Positions 27,283 to 36,529 are shown, counted from the first letter of the stretch. The stretch: DNA of 64,000 bases from Cerrena zonata (GCA_038087015.1 JASBNA010000074.1:62001-126000), one strand, 5' to 3'. Program-made: numbers and translations. The notes: a model not told the origin generated them from the sequence alone.

Positions 27283-27727
27283 TTCATTTCTCTATGAAAA
27301 TTTCAATATAAGTATGTTTTATCAATAAATTGTAGAAAAAAAAGGAATAGGAAACAGACAGCTATTAATACGTCAATTAAATGCTGTCCCCCTGGGGTAT
27401 CAATGGCTCCAAGAAAACCCTTGACTGAATATTCATTTAGTTAGTTTATTCATTTATATGGCCATTCTCAATACTAAACAAAGAAAAAAAAAAAAAAAAA
27501 ACTCCATTATAAGCGATACTCGGAACCGAAGAGTATGCTCTTACACTGACAACTCTCTCACCAGTGAAACTAGCCTATCTACCCCATAATCAGCCCAGCC
27601 TGAATCTCTCCTAAGCCTAAAGTGGCATCCTGGCATAGAACAGCCTGCAATGGACTTGAGGATCGATGAAATTCTACAAACAACATCTACCACCACTGAC
27701 TATTTACCTAGCCTTGGCAATAAGCTT

Positions 27728-27905
27728 ACTGACAACTAACAAGTAACCCTAGTAAGTACTGACAACTAATAAGTAACCCTAGTAAGTACTGACAACTAAC
27801 AAGTACTAATAAGTATAAAGTACTGACAACTGAGTAAAAATACTAACAAGGAAAAAGTACTAACGAGTAAAAAGTACTAACAAGTAAAATACTAACAAGT
27901 AGCAA
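27728..27905 (+). repeat. Degenerate minisatellite rich in TACTAAC/TACTGAC
   Basis: Two adjacent 30-bp units (27728-27757, 27758-27787) differing by one base, a third truncated unit, then decaying shorter units built on AAGTACTAACAAG up to about 27905. TACTGAC/TACTAAC recurs throughout, and units also carry AGTAAGT. Confidence 0.85.
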
Positions 27906-28084
27906 CAGATACAGACAGCAAACAGACAAATGAAATTGAACCGAACATAGTATTGAAAACACTACCCAGATACGACCGTAATCAAGACCAACCCTTTCAA
28001 CTTTGACTGGACTTGGTGGCATAAAACCGTTCTTATCTTTTTGCAATCTAACGTTTATCGGAGTATTCGCGGGGTTCCAACAAA

Positions 28085-28110
28085 AGACCCATACATATTA
28101 TTTCACGTGA
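28085..28110 (+). promoter_or_regulatory. RAT1 promoter: Rap1-like core plus TCACGTGA E-box
   Basis: AGACCCATACATA at 28085-28097 matches the S. cerevisiae Rap1 core ACCCATACAT. TCACGTGA at 28103-28110 is a palindromic Cbf1/Pho4-type site. They lie about 120-145 bp before the RAT1 start. Factor identity is inferred. Confidence 0.45.
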
Positions 28111-28229
28111 CGTTTTTTTTTTCGATTTTTCACTCGATTTTTTTTTTTAAAGCCAAAAAACTCATTGAGAGTCCTCATCGGTGCCACTAGCGAGAACTCT
28201 TTGATTAAGTAGACGCCCCAGAATTCACG

Positions 28230-31142
28230 ATGGGTGTTCCAGCATTATTTAGATGGCTTTCTCGTAAATATCCGAAGATCATTTCACCAGTGATCGAAGA
28301 AGATGCCAATGAACAAATTGGAGGAGCATTATATAGTGATCCTAACCCCAATGGTGAAATTGATAACTTATACTTGGATATGAATGGGATTGTTCATCCA
28401 TGTTCGCATCCAGAGCATAAGCCAGCACCAGAAACAGAGGATGAAATGTTCTTGGATGTTTTCCAGTATACTGATCGTGTTTTAATGATGGCAAGACCTC
28501 GTAAAGTTTTAATGATTGCAGTTGATGGGGTAGCACCAAGAGCTAAAATGAATCAACAGAGAGCTCGTCGTTTTAGGTCAGCTCAAGATGCTAAAATACA
28601 ACACGAAGAGAAACAACGTCAAATCCAAGAAATGGAATTGAGAGGTGAATCAATTGATAAATCAATTAAAGGTAAAAAATCGTGGGATTCAAATGCAATC
28701 ACCCCAGGTACTCCATTCATGGATGGGTTAGCTACCGCTTTGAGATACTGGGTAGCATATAAATTGAGTAATGATCCTGGTTGGGCGGGATTACAAGTTA
28801 TTATAAGTGATGCAACGGTCCCCGGTGAAGGTGAGCATAAATTAATGAGTTTTATTAGATCTCAAAGACTGGACCCAGAATATAATCCAAATACAAAACA
28901 TTGTATTTATGGTTTAGATGCAGATTTGATCTTCTTGGGCTTAGCAACTCATGAACCCCATTTCAGAGTTTTAAGAGAAGATGTTTTCGCTAATCAATCA
29001 AGACATATGAAAATTTCCGATCAAATTAATATGACCGATGACCAAAAAGATGCTTTGAAAGCTCAAGATGCTAAAAAACCTTTCCTTTGGTTACATGTCA
29101 GTGTCTTGAGAGAGTATTTAGAAGTTGAATTATATAATCCTCGTTTACCTTTCCCCTTCGATGTTGAAAGAGCAATCGATGACTGGGTTTTCATGTGTTT
29201 TTTCGTTGGTAATGATTTCTTGCCTCATTTACCAAGTTTAGACGTTAGAGATAACGGGATTGATGTGTTGGTCGGCTGTTGGAAAAGAGCTTTGCCAAGA
29301 TTAAAAGATTATATCACCTGTGATGGTAAATTGAATTTAGATAGTGTTGAGAAAGTTTTAAGTAATTTGGCTTATAAGGAAGATGACATTTTCCGTAGAA
29401 GATACGAAAATGAACAAAGGAGAGAAGAGAATAATAAAAGACGTCAGTTACAACAACAAGATGAAAAGGATTTGAAAAATCAATATTCTAAAACAGTTTC
29501 AAAAGGTCAAGATAAAGCACCTTTAATTGCAGATGTCAATATGCCTTTGATGACTACTAGTGGGGAAAAAGTAGATGGTTTCGCCCAATTATCAAACAAG
29601 GATATTGTCCACAATAGGGATATAATTACAAAAGCTAATATGGCAAATGCTGATGCTGCCGCCTCCTTGAAAAAATTACTTGACGCTAAAAAAAATGGTG
29701 AACCAATTCCAGAAAGACCTGAACCAACAAAAGAAGATGAAAACTCAAAGAAACGTAAAATTGAAGAAGTCGAGGCTGAAGATGAAAGTGGTGATGCGGT
29801 AAGAACATGGGAACCAGGTTATCATGACCGTTATTATAAAACTAAGTTTCACATATCGACTGCAGAAGAAATTGATCAGACCCGTCGTGAAGTTGTTCGT
29901 TCATATTTGGAAGGTATTTCATGGGTCCTTTTATATTATTATCAAGGCTGTCCATCTTGGCAATGGTATTATCCTTATCATTATGCTCCATTTGCAGCTG
30001 ATTTCACCAATATTCATGAAATAGTTGGAGAAAAGGGTATTCAATTTAATGAAGGTAAACCTTTCAGACCTTATGAACAATTGATGTCCGTTTTGCCAGC
30101 CGCTTCTGGCCATAATTTACCTGAAGTGTTCCGTTCCTTGATGTCTGATGCAGATAGTGAAATCATCGATTTCTATCCAGAAGAATTCCAAATTGATATG
30201 AATGGTGCTAAAATGAGTTGGCAAGGTATTGCATTATTACCATTCATTGATGAAACTAGATTACTTGAAGCTGTTCAAGGGAAGTATCACTTATTAACAG
30301 AAGATGAAACTAATAGAAACACTAACAAATCCGAAGAGTTATATATCTCAAATCAAAATAAGAATTATGATCGTTTCATCAAAGGTTTATATGAAGACAA
30401 CGTTAAAGAAATTCCATTCAAATATGGTAAGAGCGGTTTAGCTGGTACTGCTTTCAAGAAAGAAAAGTTTAACCCTAATGCTATCACCAAATTCCCTTTG
30501 AAAGAGGGATATATGCCAGATTTAAGCAATAAAGATTTCTTGCCAATTTTATATAAAATGCCTCCTAAGAAAGAAGGAAAATCTATGCTTTTAAATGGTT
30601 TCATTCCTCATCATCGTGCCTTAACTCCCGATGACAAAAATTCAATCATGTACGGTAATAGAGGTAATGGTTCAGGCCCTAGGTTCCGTACCCCTTCTGA
30701 TAATAGTGACTACGTGAATAAAGGTCCAATGGGTGAGGAACCTTATATGGTATATACCTTGAGAAAAGGTGGTTATAGAGCATTCATGGAACAATTGAAG
30801 AACCCCCATGCTCAAATTAAATCAAATCTGTCTGGTGGTTTCAATAACAATAACTATACGAAGAATAACAATTATAACAGGAATAATTATAACCAATATA
30901 ACAACCAATATAACAACCAAAATAACTACTACAACAACAACAATAACTACAACAATAACTACAACAATAACTACAACAACAACTACAACAGCAATTACAA
31001 CAGCAACTACAACAACAATTATAACAACTATAATAGAGGAAATAACGGATCTTCTAGGTCTGGGTTTATCCCAGCACCTAATCGTGGAAACTATGGTGGA
31101 GGCAACAACTACAACAACCAATACAACAGTTACAGACGTTAA
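28230..31142 (+). CDS. RAT1: Nuclear 5'-3' exoribonuclease Rat1 (Xrn2)
   Basis: 970 aa. The N-terminal XRN domain (about residues 1-255) begins MGVPALFRWLSRKYP and includes DMNGIVHPCSHPE, AVDGVAPRAKMNQQRARRF, ISDATVPGEGEHK and GLDADLIFLGLATHEPHF, supplying the acidic metal ligands. The second conserved block covers about 300-800. A basic KKRKIEE stretch near residue 506 fits a nuclear signal. These features and length identify Rat1 rather than cytoplasmic Xrn1. It degrades uncapped nuclear RNA, drives torpedo termination and trims rRNA/snoRNA 5' ends. The C-terminal about 95 residues are an Asn/Tyr tandem tail ending in Arg/Gly. CTG codons at 28869 and 30828 fall at Ala- or Ser-preferring sites. 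Confidence 0.95.
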   Translation: MGVPALFRWLSRKYPKIISPVIEEDANEQIGGALYSDPNPNGEIDNLYLDMNGIVHPCSHPEHKPAPETEDEMFLDVFQYTDRVLMMARPRKVLMIAVDGVAPRAKMNQQRARRFRSAQDAKIQHEEKQRQIQEMELRGESIDKSIKGKKSWDSNAITPGTPFMDGLATALRYWVAYKLSNDPGWAGLQVIISDATVPGEGEHKLMSFIRSQRLDPEYNPNTKHCIYGLDADLIFLGLATHEPHFRVLREDVFANQSRHMKISDQINMTDDQKDALKAQDAKKPFLWLHVSVLREYLEVELYNPRLPFPFDVERAIDDWVFMCFFVGNDFLPHLPSLDVRDNGIDVLVGCWKRALPRLKDYITCDGKLNLDSVEKVLSNLAYKEDDIFRRRYENEQRREENNKRRQLQQQDEKDLKNQYSKTVSKGQDKAPLIADVNMPLMTTSGEKVDGFAQLSNKDIVHNRDIITKANMANADAAASLKKLLDAKKNGEPIPERPEPTKEDENSKKRKIEEVEAEDESGDAVRTWEPGYHDRYYKTKFHISTAEEIDQTRREVVRSYLEGISWVLLYYYQGCPSWQWYYPYHYAPFAADFTNIHEIVGEKGIQFNEGKPFRPYEQLMSVLPAASGHNLPEVFRSLMSDADSEIIDFYPEEFQIDMNGAKMSWQGIALLPFIDETRLLEAVQGKYHLLTEDETNRNTNKSEELYISNQNKNYDRFIKGLYEDNVKEIPFKYGKSGLAGTAFKKEKFNPNAITKFPLKEGYMPDLSNKDFLPILYKMPPKKEGKSMLLNGFIPHHRALTPDDKNSIMYGNRGNGSGPRFRTPSDNSDYVNKGPMGEEPYMVYTLRKGGYRAFMEQLKNPHAQIKSNLSGGFNNNNYTKNNNYNRNNYNQYNNQYNNQNNYYNNNNNYNNNYNNNYNNNYNSNYNSNYNNNYNNYNRGNNGSSRSGFIPAPNRGNYGGGNNYNNQYNSYRR
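30840..31036 (+). repeat. Asn/Tyr-coding trinucleotide-rich repeat in RAT1
   Basis: AAC/AAT/TAC/TAT codons repeat in short YNN-type units, encoding the low-complexity tail of Rat1. Interruptions are synonymous or single-residue, typical of replication slippage. Confidence 0.85.
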
Positions 31143-31321
31143 TAACTCTAGCTTAGCACTTGTATATTAGTTCATTATGTAAAATTATCAAAAATATCAG
31201 ATCTTATTATTAGTGTAGTCGCATGCAAAAAAAAAGGGAGATGTTTACGAGAAGTGAACTGTGGATTTTCATATCGAATTGCATTAGTAGACTAAGAACA
31301 ACAGCCAATTGTTAACCAGTT

Positions 31322-32539
31322 ATGGTTATGACTAAAGAAGATACAAAGGAGTTGTTTTACTTGACTGGTACTAACCAATTGGTTCAAGCAGAGCAGTCTT
31401 CGGGAGGCGACTTCAAAATTAAGATTGGATCCACAGTCCCTGATGACTCTATTCCTAGAATTAGCCTGGACAGATTAGAAATCAAGAATGATGAAGTTTA
31501 CGTTGTTGATTCGATCAAAGCTGGTATTGAAAGGTCAGAACAAGAATTTGGAATCTACAATGGTATTCTTAGGCCGATATTTGAACTTTTGAAAATTAAA
31601 CATGAACACTTAATCACCGAGACATCTACTTCAATAAAAGAGTTTGGAGAATCTTTGAAAGGGTCAACCAAACAAAAGACGGTAATTTTTATTAGTGGGG
31701 ATACATCCATTAGTGAATTTGTTAATTCATTAACTAAGGCATCATCCAGCAGCATATTGAAGCTTTTCGTAATACCGGCTGGCACTGGGAACAGTTTGGC
31801 TCTATCTATCGGTAACAATGGAGTGTTGGACTCTATAGCAAAGTTATTCACTCATTCAAGTAAGGATGTTCATCCGTTATACTTATATGAAGTGGAATTC
31901 CCCTTGGGATCCTATTTTTTATCACAAAGTGAAAAAACTCAGGAAATCACCAAACCTTACAAGTTTTTGGTTGTTTTCTCTTGGTGCTTCCATGCTTCTT
32001 TGGTTTCTGATAGTGATACTCCAGAGCTTCGTAAGAATGGGATTGAAAGATTCAAGATGGCGGCGTTTTCAAATTTAGCTCAAGAACAAAGGTATGATGG
32101 AACCGTTAAAGTTGGATCAAAGAAATTTGAAGGTCCATTTGCATATTTAGTTATTACCCTGTCCCAAAGATTTGAGCCAACATTTGAAATTCTGCCTAAG
32201 GGAAACATTTTCGAAGATAGCTTATATCTAGTTAGTTTTAAAACCGAAGAGACCGAAACGGCTGAACAAGATCCTTCAGTAAAAGGCAAATATATTATGG
32301 ATATAATGGGAGAGGTTTACAACAAAGGAAAGCATATTGAAAATGATAAAGTTATATATGAGAAAATTGAAGAGGGTCAGAATATTGAAATTCTTATCAA
32401 AAATGCCAAAGAGGAAAGAAAAAGAAGATTTTGTTTAGATGGGTCTATAATTCTATTACCTGAAGAAGAAGAAAATAAGATCGTGGTGAGACCCACTGGT
32501 GATACTCATAATAATTTTAAATTACGAATTATCAGCTAA
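31322..32539 (+). CDS. Diacylglycerol/sphingoid-base kinase-like protein
   Basis: 405 aa. The central part matches the DAGK-catalytic fold. VIFISGDTSISEFVNSL (about residues 119-135) stands where lipid kinases have SGDGTxxEVxNGL, and LFVIPAGTGNSLALSIG (about 148-164) matches the conserved PxGTGNxLA loop. A C-terminal beta-sandwich region with FCLDGS at about 370 resembles the final DGE/DGE-like block of LCB kinases. The nucleotide-binding GDGT motif lacks its second Gly (GDTS), so activity is doubtful. The length is shorter than Lcb4/Lcb5 and there is no obvious membrane segment. It lies 180 bp after RAT1 and converges with the QDR-type gene. Substrate unknown. Confidence 0.7.
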   Translation: MVMTKEDTKELFYLTGTNQLVQAEQSSGGDFKIKIGSTVPDDSIPRISLDRLEIKNDEVYVVDSIKAGIERSEQEFGIYNGILRPIFELLKIKHEHLITETSTSIKEFGESLKGSTKQKTVIFISGDTSISEFVNSLTKASSSSILKLFVIPAGTGNSLALSIGNNGVLDSIAKLFTHSSKDVHPLYLYEVEFPLGSYFLSQSEKTQEITKPYKFLVVFSWCFHASLVSDSDTPELRKNGIERFKMAAFSNLAQEQRYDGTVKVGSKKFEGPFAYLVITLSQRFEPTFEILPKGNIFEDSLYLVSFKTEETETAEQDPSVKGKYIMDIMGEVYNKGKHIENDKVIYEKIEEGQNIEILIKNAKEERKRRFCLDGSIILLPEEEENKIVVRPTGDTHNNFKLRIIS

Positions 32540-32642
32540 TATATTATTAAAGTCCCGTGAATATTATGAAAATTAATTGTGAACTATTTATAAGAAGTCT
32601 ATATATATGCCTTAATTAAATCCGTCTATAAATCTATATGCC

Positions 32643-34334
32643 TTAAATCCATCTTTCCGATTTGATGATTAAGTAAACCAAACAAAGGCTAGTAATACTA
32701 CATAACCCAGCCATTAAAGAGTAACAACCAGCAACAGTCATAGTTTGGACCATTTTACTTAAAACTGCAATGAAGAGGGCAGCACACCAACACCTCGTGA
32801 AATTAACACAAGAACTTGAACCCGAAGATTGATTTGGATATAAGTCAATTAAAACTGTAGTTGAAATAGTTAAAAAATTCATTGCCCCAAAACTAATTAA
32901 AAAACTTGCAACTAAAACCAAGGCAACTGGACCTTTTAAATGAATAGTCCAGCCGAAAACAAATGAACCAACAATTGATAAAACCGTTGGTAAAATGGCA
33001 ATTGATAATCTGGCTTTAAAAATATTAAATTTTGGGTAATTATTATTAACCATTAATTGACTATTTTCTTTGAAAACCCGAATTTTTTCTTTATAGTTTT
33101 TATAATTTCTTTGATAACACCAATCTAATAATTTACCAATTGTGATTGAGCCAGTCAACCCACCAATACCACTTGGAATATAAGCCAAGGCAATTTGAGA
33201 AAGAGAATATTCATAAGTTTTAGATAAAGAATTAGATAAAGTTGTTAACATCATTAACCAAAGAGAATAACTTATTGAAGCCGGAATTAAAGTTAATAAA
33301 ACTGGTTTATTACGTAAAATAAGTAAAGGAGCCAACATATTAAACGATTTCGATTTTACAATTGTATTATTCTTATCAACTCTTCTTTTAGTAAAATGTT
33401 TCAAATGTAAGATCGGAGCAATTGTTATGAATCTAAATTTTTTTGGTAAACTTGAACCATTACCAACTATATTTCTTGAAGTTTCTGGTAGTAAAAATAA
33501 ATCAACCAATAATGTTATACCAGCAGATATAGCTAAGAAATAAAAGATACCTCTCCAAGTGAAACGAGTTGAAATCATCCCACCAATTAACGCACCAAAA
33601 GCTTGTCCCAATAAACTCAAACCGGTTGATAACCCAATAAAAGAAGCTCTATCAGCTTTTGTAGTTATATCACTTGCAATCCCGGAAGCAATTGATAAAG
33701 TAGAGGAAATACCAAAAGCTTGCAAGCATCTTAATAAGATTAAACCAGTAAATGAATTATTAAGAGCCAACCCGATATTAGCCAAGATATAAATGATCAA
33801 ACAAGTAATTATGATTGATCTTCTACCTAATTTATCTGAAATATTTGAAAAAATTATCGGAGCCAAACCTTGAAAAATTGAATAAACAACAACCGTAATA
33901 TTGAATTGTTCTTCAGTTACATTGAAAAAAGTTTGTAAATTTGGTAACACTGGTAAGTATATTGGACTTGAAATACTTGACCATAACCCGGTTATACCAC
34001 CTAGAAATACAATTATATATTTCTCTCTTTTATTATAAATAGAATGAGGTATTGAATACAGTTTTTCTAAATTTTCAAGAACCTCTTCACTTAATTGATT
34101 ATTCGAATCCCATGAAGGTATTTCATAAGTGGTTTCATTAGTGATCGACGACAGTCTTCCTCTTCTCATGACCGAATTCTGATTATTTATATTTGGCTGT
34201 TTAGAACCAATTGAAGTAGTGGAAGAATTACCATCTAAATTTGATTCAACCATAAATTGAACTGGGAATGGATGAATGGTTTTAGCTTTATTTATCCCAG
34301 TCATATTATCTTGTTGTATAAATTTTAAATTCAT
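32643..34334 (-). CDS. MFS drug:H+ antiporter, QDR/AQR1/DTR1-like
   Basis: 563 aa. A hydrophilic Ser/Asn-rich N-terminus of about 105 residues precedes 12 predicted membrane segments. YLPVLPNLQTFFNVTEEQFNITV and SIFQGLAPIIFSNISDKLGRRS (motif A near residue 165) are characteristic of DHA1 exporters of the Qdr/Aqr1/Dtr1 branch. Motif C-like GQAFGALIGG follows. Such proteins export quinidine, weak acids, polyamines or bisformyl dityrosine; the substrate is not readable. The start used is the first ATG; an inner ATG 10 residues on is also possible. It converges with the kinase-like gene, with 103 bp between the stops. Confidence 0.85.
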   Translation of the reverse strand: MNLKFIQQDNMTGINKAKTIHPFPVQFMVESNLDGNSSTTSIGSKQPNINNQNSVMRRGRLSSITNETTYEIPSWDSNNQLSEEVLENLEKLYSIPHSIYNKREKYIIVFLGGITGLWSSISSPIYLPVLPNLQTFFNVTEEQFNITVVVYSIFQGLAPIIFSNISDKLGRRSIIITCLIIYILANIGLALNNSFTGLILLRCLQAFGISSTLSIASGIASDITTKADRASFIGLSTGLSLLGQAFGALIGGMISTRFTWRGIFYFLAISAGITLLVDLFLLPETSRNIVGNGSSLPKKFRFITIAPILHLKHFTKRRVDKNNTIVKSKSFNMLAPLLILRNKPVLLTLIPASISYSLWLMMLTTLSNSLSKTYEYSLSQIALAYIPSGIGGLTGSITIGKLLDWCYQRNYKNYKEKIRVFKENSQLMVNNNYPKFNIFKARLSIAILPTVLSIVGSFVFGWTIHLKGPVALVLVASFLISFGAMNFLTISTTVLIDLYPNQSSGSSSCVNFTRCWCAALFIAVLSKMVQTMTVAGCYSLMAGLCSITSLCLVYLIIKSERWI

Positions 34335-34826
34335 GATATGCTATACTAATAACAAACCAAATTTCCATTCAATTTGGGGAAACTGCTGCAAATATATAAT
34401 CCCGGATTAACTGAAAATGTCACGGAACAACTTTGGCCAATCTCGGGTGACTAAACCAATCGAAATTCTAACTGCCAAAGGCGATAAAATAAAAGAAAAC
34501 ATCGACTCAGTACTTGCAGAAATGACACACAGTCATACTCTCCTGTGTAAGCTATACGAAACAGGGTAATGGCTTGCGAGATAAGAAAAGTAACCATAAG
34601 CTAATGATCGATTCGGTGATTAATGCGAAACTATCGACTCAGGTGATAGCTCGCTCGAAAAGGCTGAAAAAAAAAAGAAACGAAGGCATTTTTCTGCAAC
34701 AACTTATGCGCTAAGTGTACTGAGCTTCTTGCCCTGGAACAAGTGGTATCTAAAGGGTTGGTCCAAGCCGTTTCCGGTAGCCAGGCTGAATAAAAAAAAA
34801 AATAGATAAATATATGTCTACACAAA

Positions 34827-34842
34827 ACACCAGTACACCAAG
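34827..34842 (-). promoter_or_regulatory. Telomere-core-like sequence
   Basis: Minus strand reads CTTGGTGTACTGGTGT, which resembles Candida telomeric repeat units (TTGGTGTAC, ACTGGTGT). It pairs with the better match 52 bp further right. Confidence 0.4.
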
Positions 34843-34893
34843 TAGCACCTGACAAGTCACATGACTTGGAATACGGGCACCTAACCAGGAAGT

Positions 34894-34908
34894 ACATCCG
34901 TACACCAA
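34894..34908 (-). promoter_or_regulatory. Perfect Candida telomere-repeat core / Rap1 site
   Basis: Minus strand reads TTGGTGTACGGATGT, identical over 15 bases to the C. albicans-type telomeric repeat as I recall it. The following bases, ACTTCCTGG, resemble the rest of that 23-bp unit. It could be a Rap1 site, a telomeric relic or, on the plus strand, part of a telomerase RNA template. Confidence 0.5.
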
Positions 34909-36007
34909 ATTGAATCGCGTTGAAGAAAATTCCGTGTTTAATGGTAAATTCCGCCCCACCACGGAAGCCAACAGAACGGAAGCACGTACGGGAAACGGAG
35001 CATTATCGGAGCACAGGAGGGGTTTCTTACCCAACCGAGTATTTTCTGTATTGGTTCCCGGGACCACTGAATCTGGAGGTGTTTGTAATCTGGTCCATGG
35101 GCCCATTTTCCCTCTCGTATTAATGGGTTCTGGAGATCGTATTACCACCCGAAATCGTATAAAAGCTTGGTATCTTGGAGATGATCGCAATGTGGGAAAC
35201 GATTGTATCTGGGGAGTGATTGCAATGGTTTGTGGAAAGATTGTGATGGCTGAAAGATTTGGTTGTGTTTCCCGTAGTTTAGACTTTAACAAAGATCTCC
35301 CCCACAAAAATCCTGCTGCGTATTGTTTGGCGTATGTACACCCCATCCCCACCAGCAAATGGTTCCCCAGCGACTTCCGAGGGCAGCGTCCAGGGTTATT
35401 GGTGGACCCATAACCAGTTTGGCACGGCGTAATGCGGAGACTTTTGGTTACTGTCTTTCAAAGGCTTCTCCTCCCCCATTTGCAGGTTTATGGAGTGGTT
35501 GGTTTTTTGCAGCAAAGTTTTTTCTTTGATGTTTCATGATATTCCTAATATTCCAATCCTATGATGTCTTGTCCCGGGCAGTTGGTATTTACTCCTCTTA
35601 GACTGGGGTTTTGGGTTGTTGGAGTAAAGCTGGTTTGTTGAATTGGGAATATCTTGCCATAGGCTATTGGCTTCAAGGGCACGGCTCTGCCGGCCTGTTG
35701 AACTGAAAACCATTAATGAAAAAAACAAGTTATTGATCTTTAGATCACAGCATTAACGTTCGTTGTTTGGGTGATACGACTTATTTGGATGCTACAGATT
35801 GTGCAAGTACAACAGCCTTTATTATCATGGTTAGGTTCACGTCAAAAATTTTCGCAGTTTAATTCCACAAAAACTCTTCATAAAACTCGTGATGGTTATA
35901 ATTAACGAGGCCATGAAAAACTTGACAGGATCCAAGACTAGGTCCTACTTGCAGCTTTCTTCATCAACCATTTGGCTGCTTTGGAATCTGGAAAAGTGTG
36001 GGTCCCG

Positions 36008-36463
36008 ATGAAACTCGATTTAAGCTTGTTCCTAGTGCTATTTTCTTATTTATTTGTAATTGTCAACTCTGCAGTTATTAATAGTAAGCCTTTGCAAATT
36101 GTCGATATCACTAAGAATGATATAAGCCCGTTTGAAGATATCGAAGATAAGAGAGGCCACTCATCTGGACACTCATCTGGCCACTCATTTGGACACTCGT
36201 CTGGGCACTCATCTGGGCACTCATCTGGACATCGTTCCAGACCTAAAACCCACTATACTCCCAGCTCAACTTCTGGAATTTGTAATAGGGGGAACCAACG
36301 ATTCTATTGTGCTACTGGTGCTTTGATTGGTTCTGCCGGTTATGTTCATGGGTACCACAGATACCATAACGGAAGTTACTATATTTCCAGTGCTATGACG
36401 AGTCATGAAAGCCCTTTATCTTCAATCATTTTAGGCATCATCATTTTGAAAATCTTCTTATGA
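36008..36463 (+). CDS. Secreted His-repeat protein with Kex2 site and GPI-like tail
   Basis: 151 aa from the ATG at 36008 (upstream frame opens only at a TTG). A signal peptide spans about residues 1-22 (hydrophobic LFLVLFSYLFVIV). A Lys-Arg Kex2-type site at 48-49 precedes seven four-residue repeats GH-S/R-S/F (50-77) encoded by a 12-bp tandem repeat. A domain with two Cys (92, 101) and the His/Tyr-rich segment GYVHGYHRYHNGSYY follows. The C-terminus is a hydrophobic stretch (about 138-151) after a small-residue/Ser region, fitting a GPI signal. His clusters could bind metals or be pH-sensitive. No family is recognised. It is likely a surface or secreted protein processed in the Golgi. Confidence 0.7.
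   Translation: MKLDLSLFLVLFSYLFVIVNSAVINSKPLQIVDITKNDISPFEDIEDKRGHSSGHSSGHSFGHSSGHSSGHSSGHRSRPKTHYTPSSTSGICNRGNQRFYCATGALIGSAGYVHGYHRYHNGSYYISSAMTSHESPLSSIILGIIILKIFL
36155..36238 (+). repeat. 12-bp coding tandem repeat (Gly-His-Ser-Ser)
   Basis: Seven 12-bp units of the form GGMCACTCATCT, with third-position variation and one TTT (Phe) and one CGT (Arg) replacement, immediately following the Lys-Arg codons. Confidence 0.9.
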
Positions 36464-36529
36464 TACAAAAATAATATCTTTATAGAGTTTATACATTTAT
36501 ACATTTAAAAACTAATATACAAATTTGAA

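Larger units (their letters stand above)
27283..28229. other. RAT1 upstream region with minisatellite
   Basis: About 950 bp. It has an A run of 20 at about 27482-27501, a degenerate minisatellite at 27728-27905 and, closer to the gene, an ACCCATACAT Rap1-like core (28087-28096) and a perfect TCACGTGA E-box (28103-28110). No ORF is supported. Confidence 0.6.
34335..36007. other. Long intergenic region, locally GC-richer, with telomere-core motifs
   Basis: About 1.7 kb. Two telomere-core/Rap1-like sequences (34827-34842, 34894-34908) flank an interrupted palindrome CAAGTCA-CA-TGACTTG (34853-34868). From about 34900 to 35720 the base composition is visibly GC-richer than the surroundings, and long frames lie open on both strands without ATG starts (for example plus 34910-35413, minus 34750-35358), which I read as a composition effect. 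TATAAAAG lies at 35158-35165. TTTGCAGCAAA lies at 35506-35516. An undetected non-coding RNA is possible. Confidence 0.5.

Noticed and set aside
30822..31122. Val/Ile- and Thr/Ile-rich ORFs across the RAT1 3' end
   Set aside because: Shadows of the Asn/Tyr codon repeat in other frames.
34750..35413. Overlapping long ORFs on both strands (167 and 202 codons)
   Set aside because: The plus-strand frame has no ATG start, products are low in family-like motifs, and openness on both strands fits elevated GC content.
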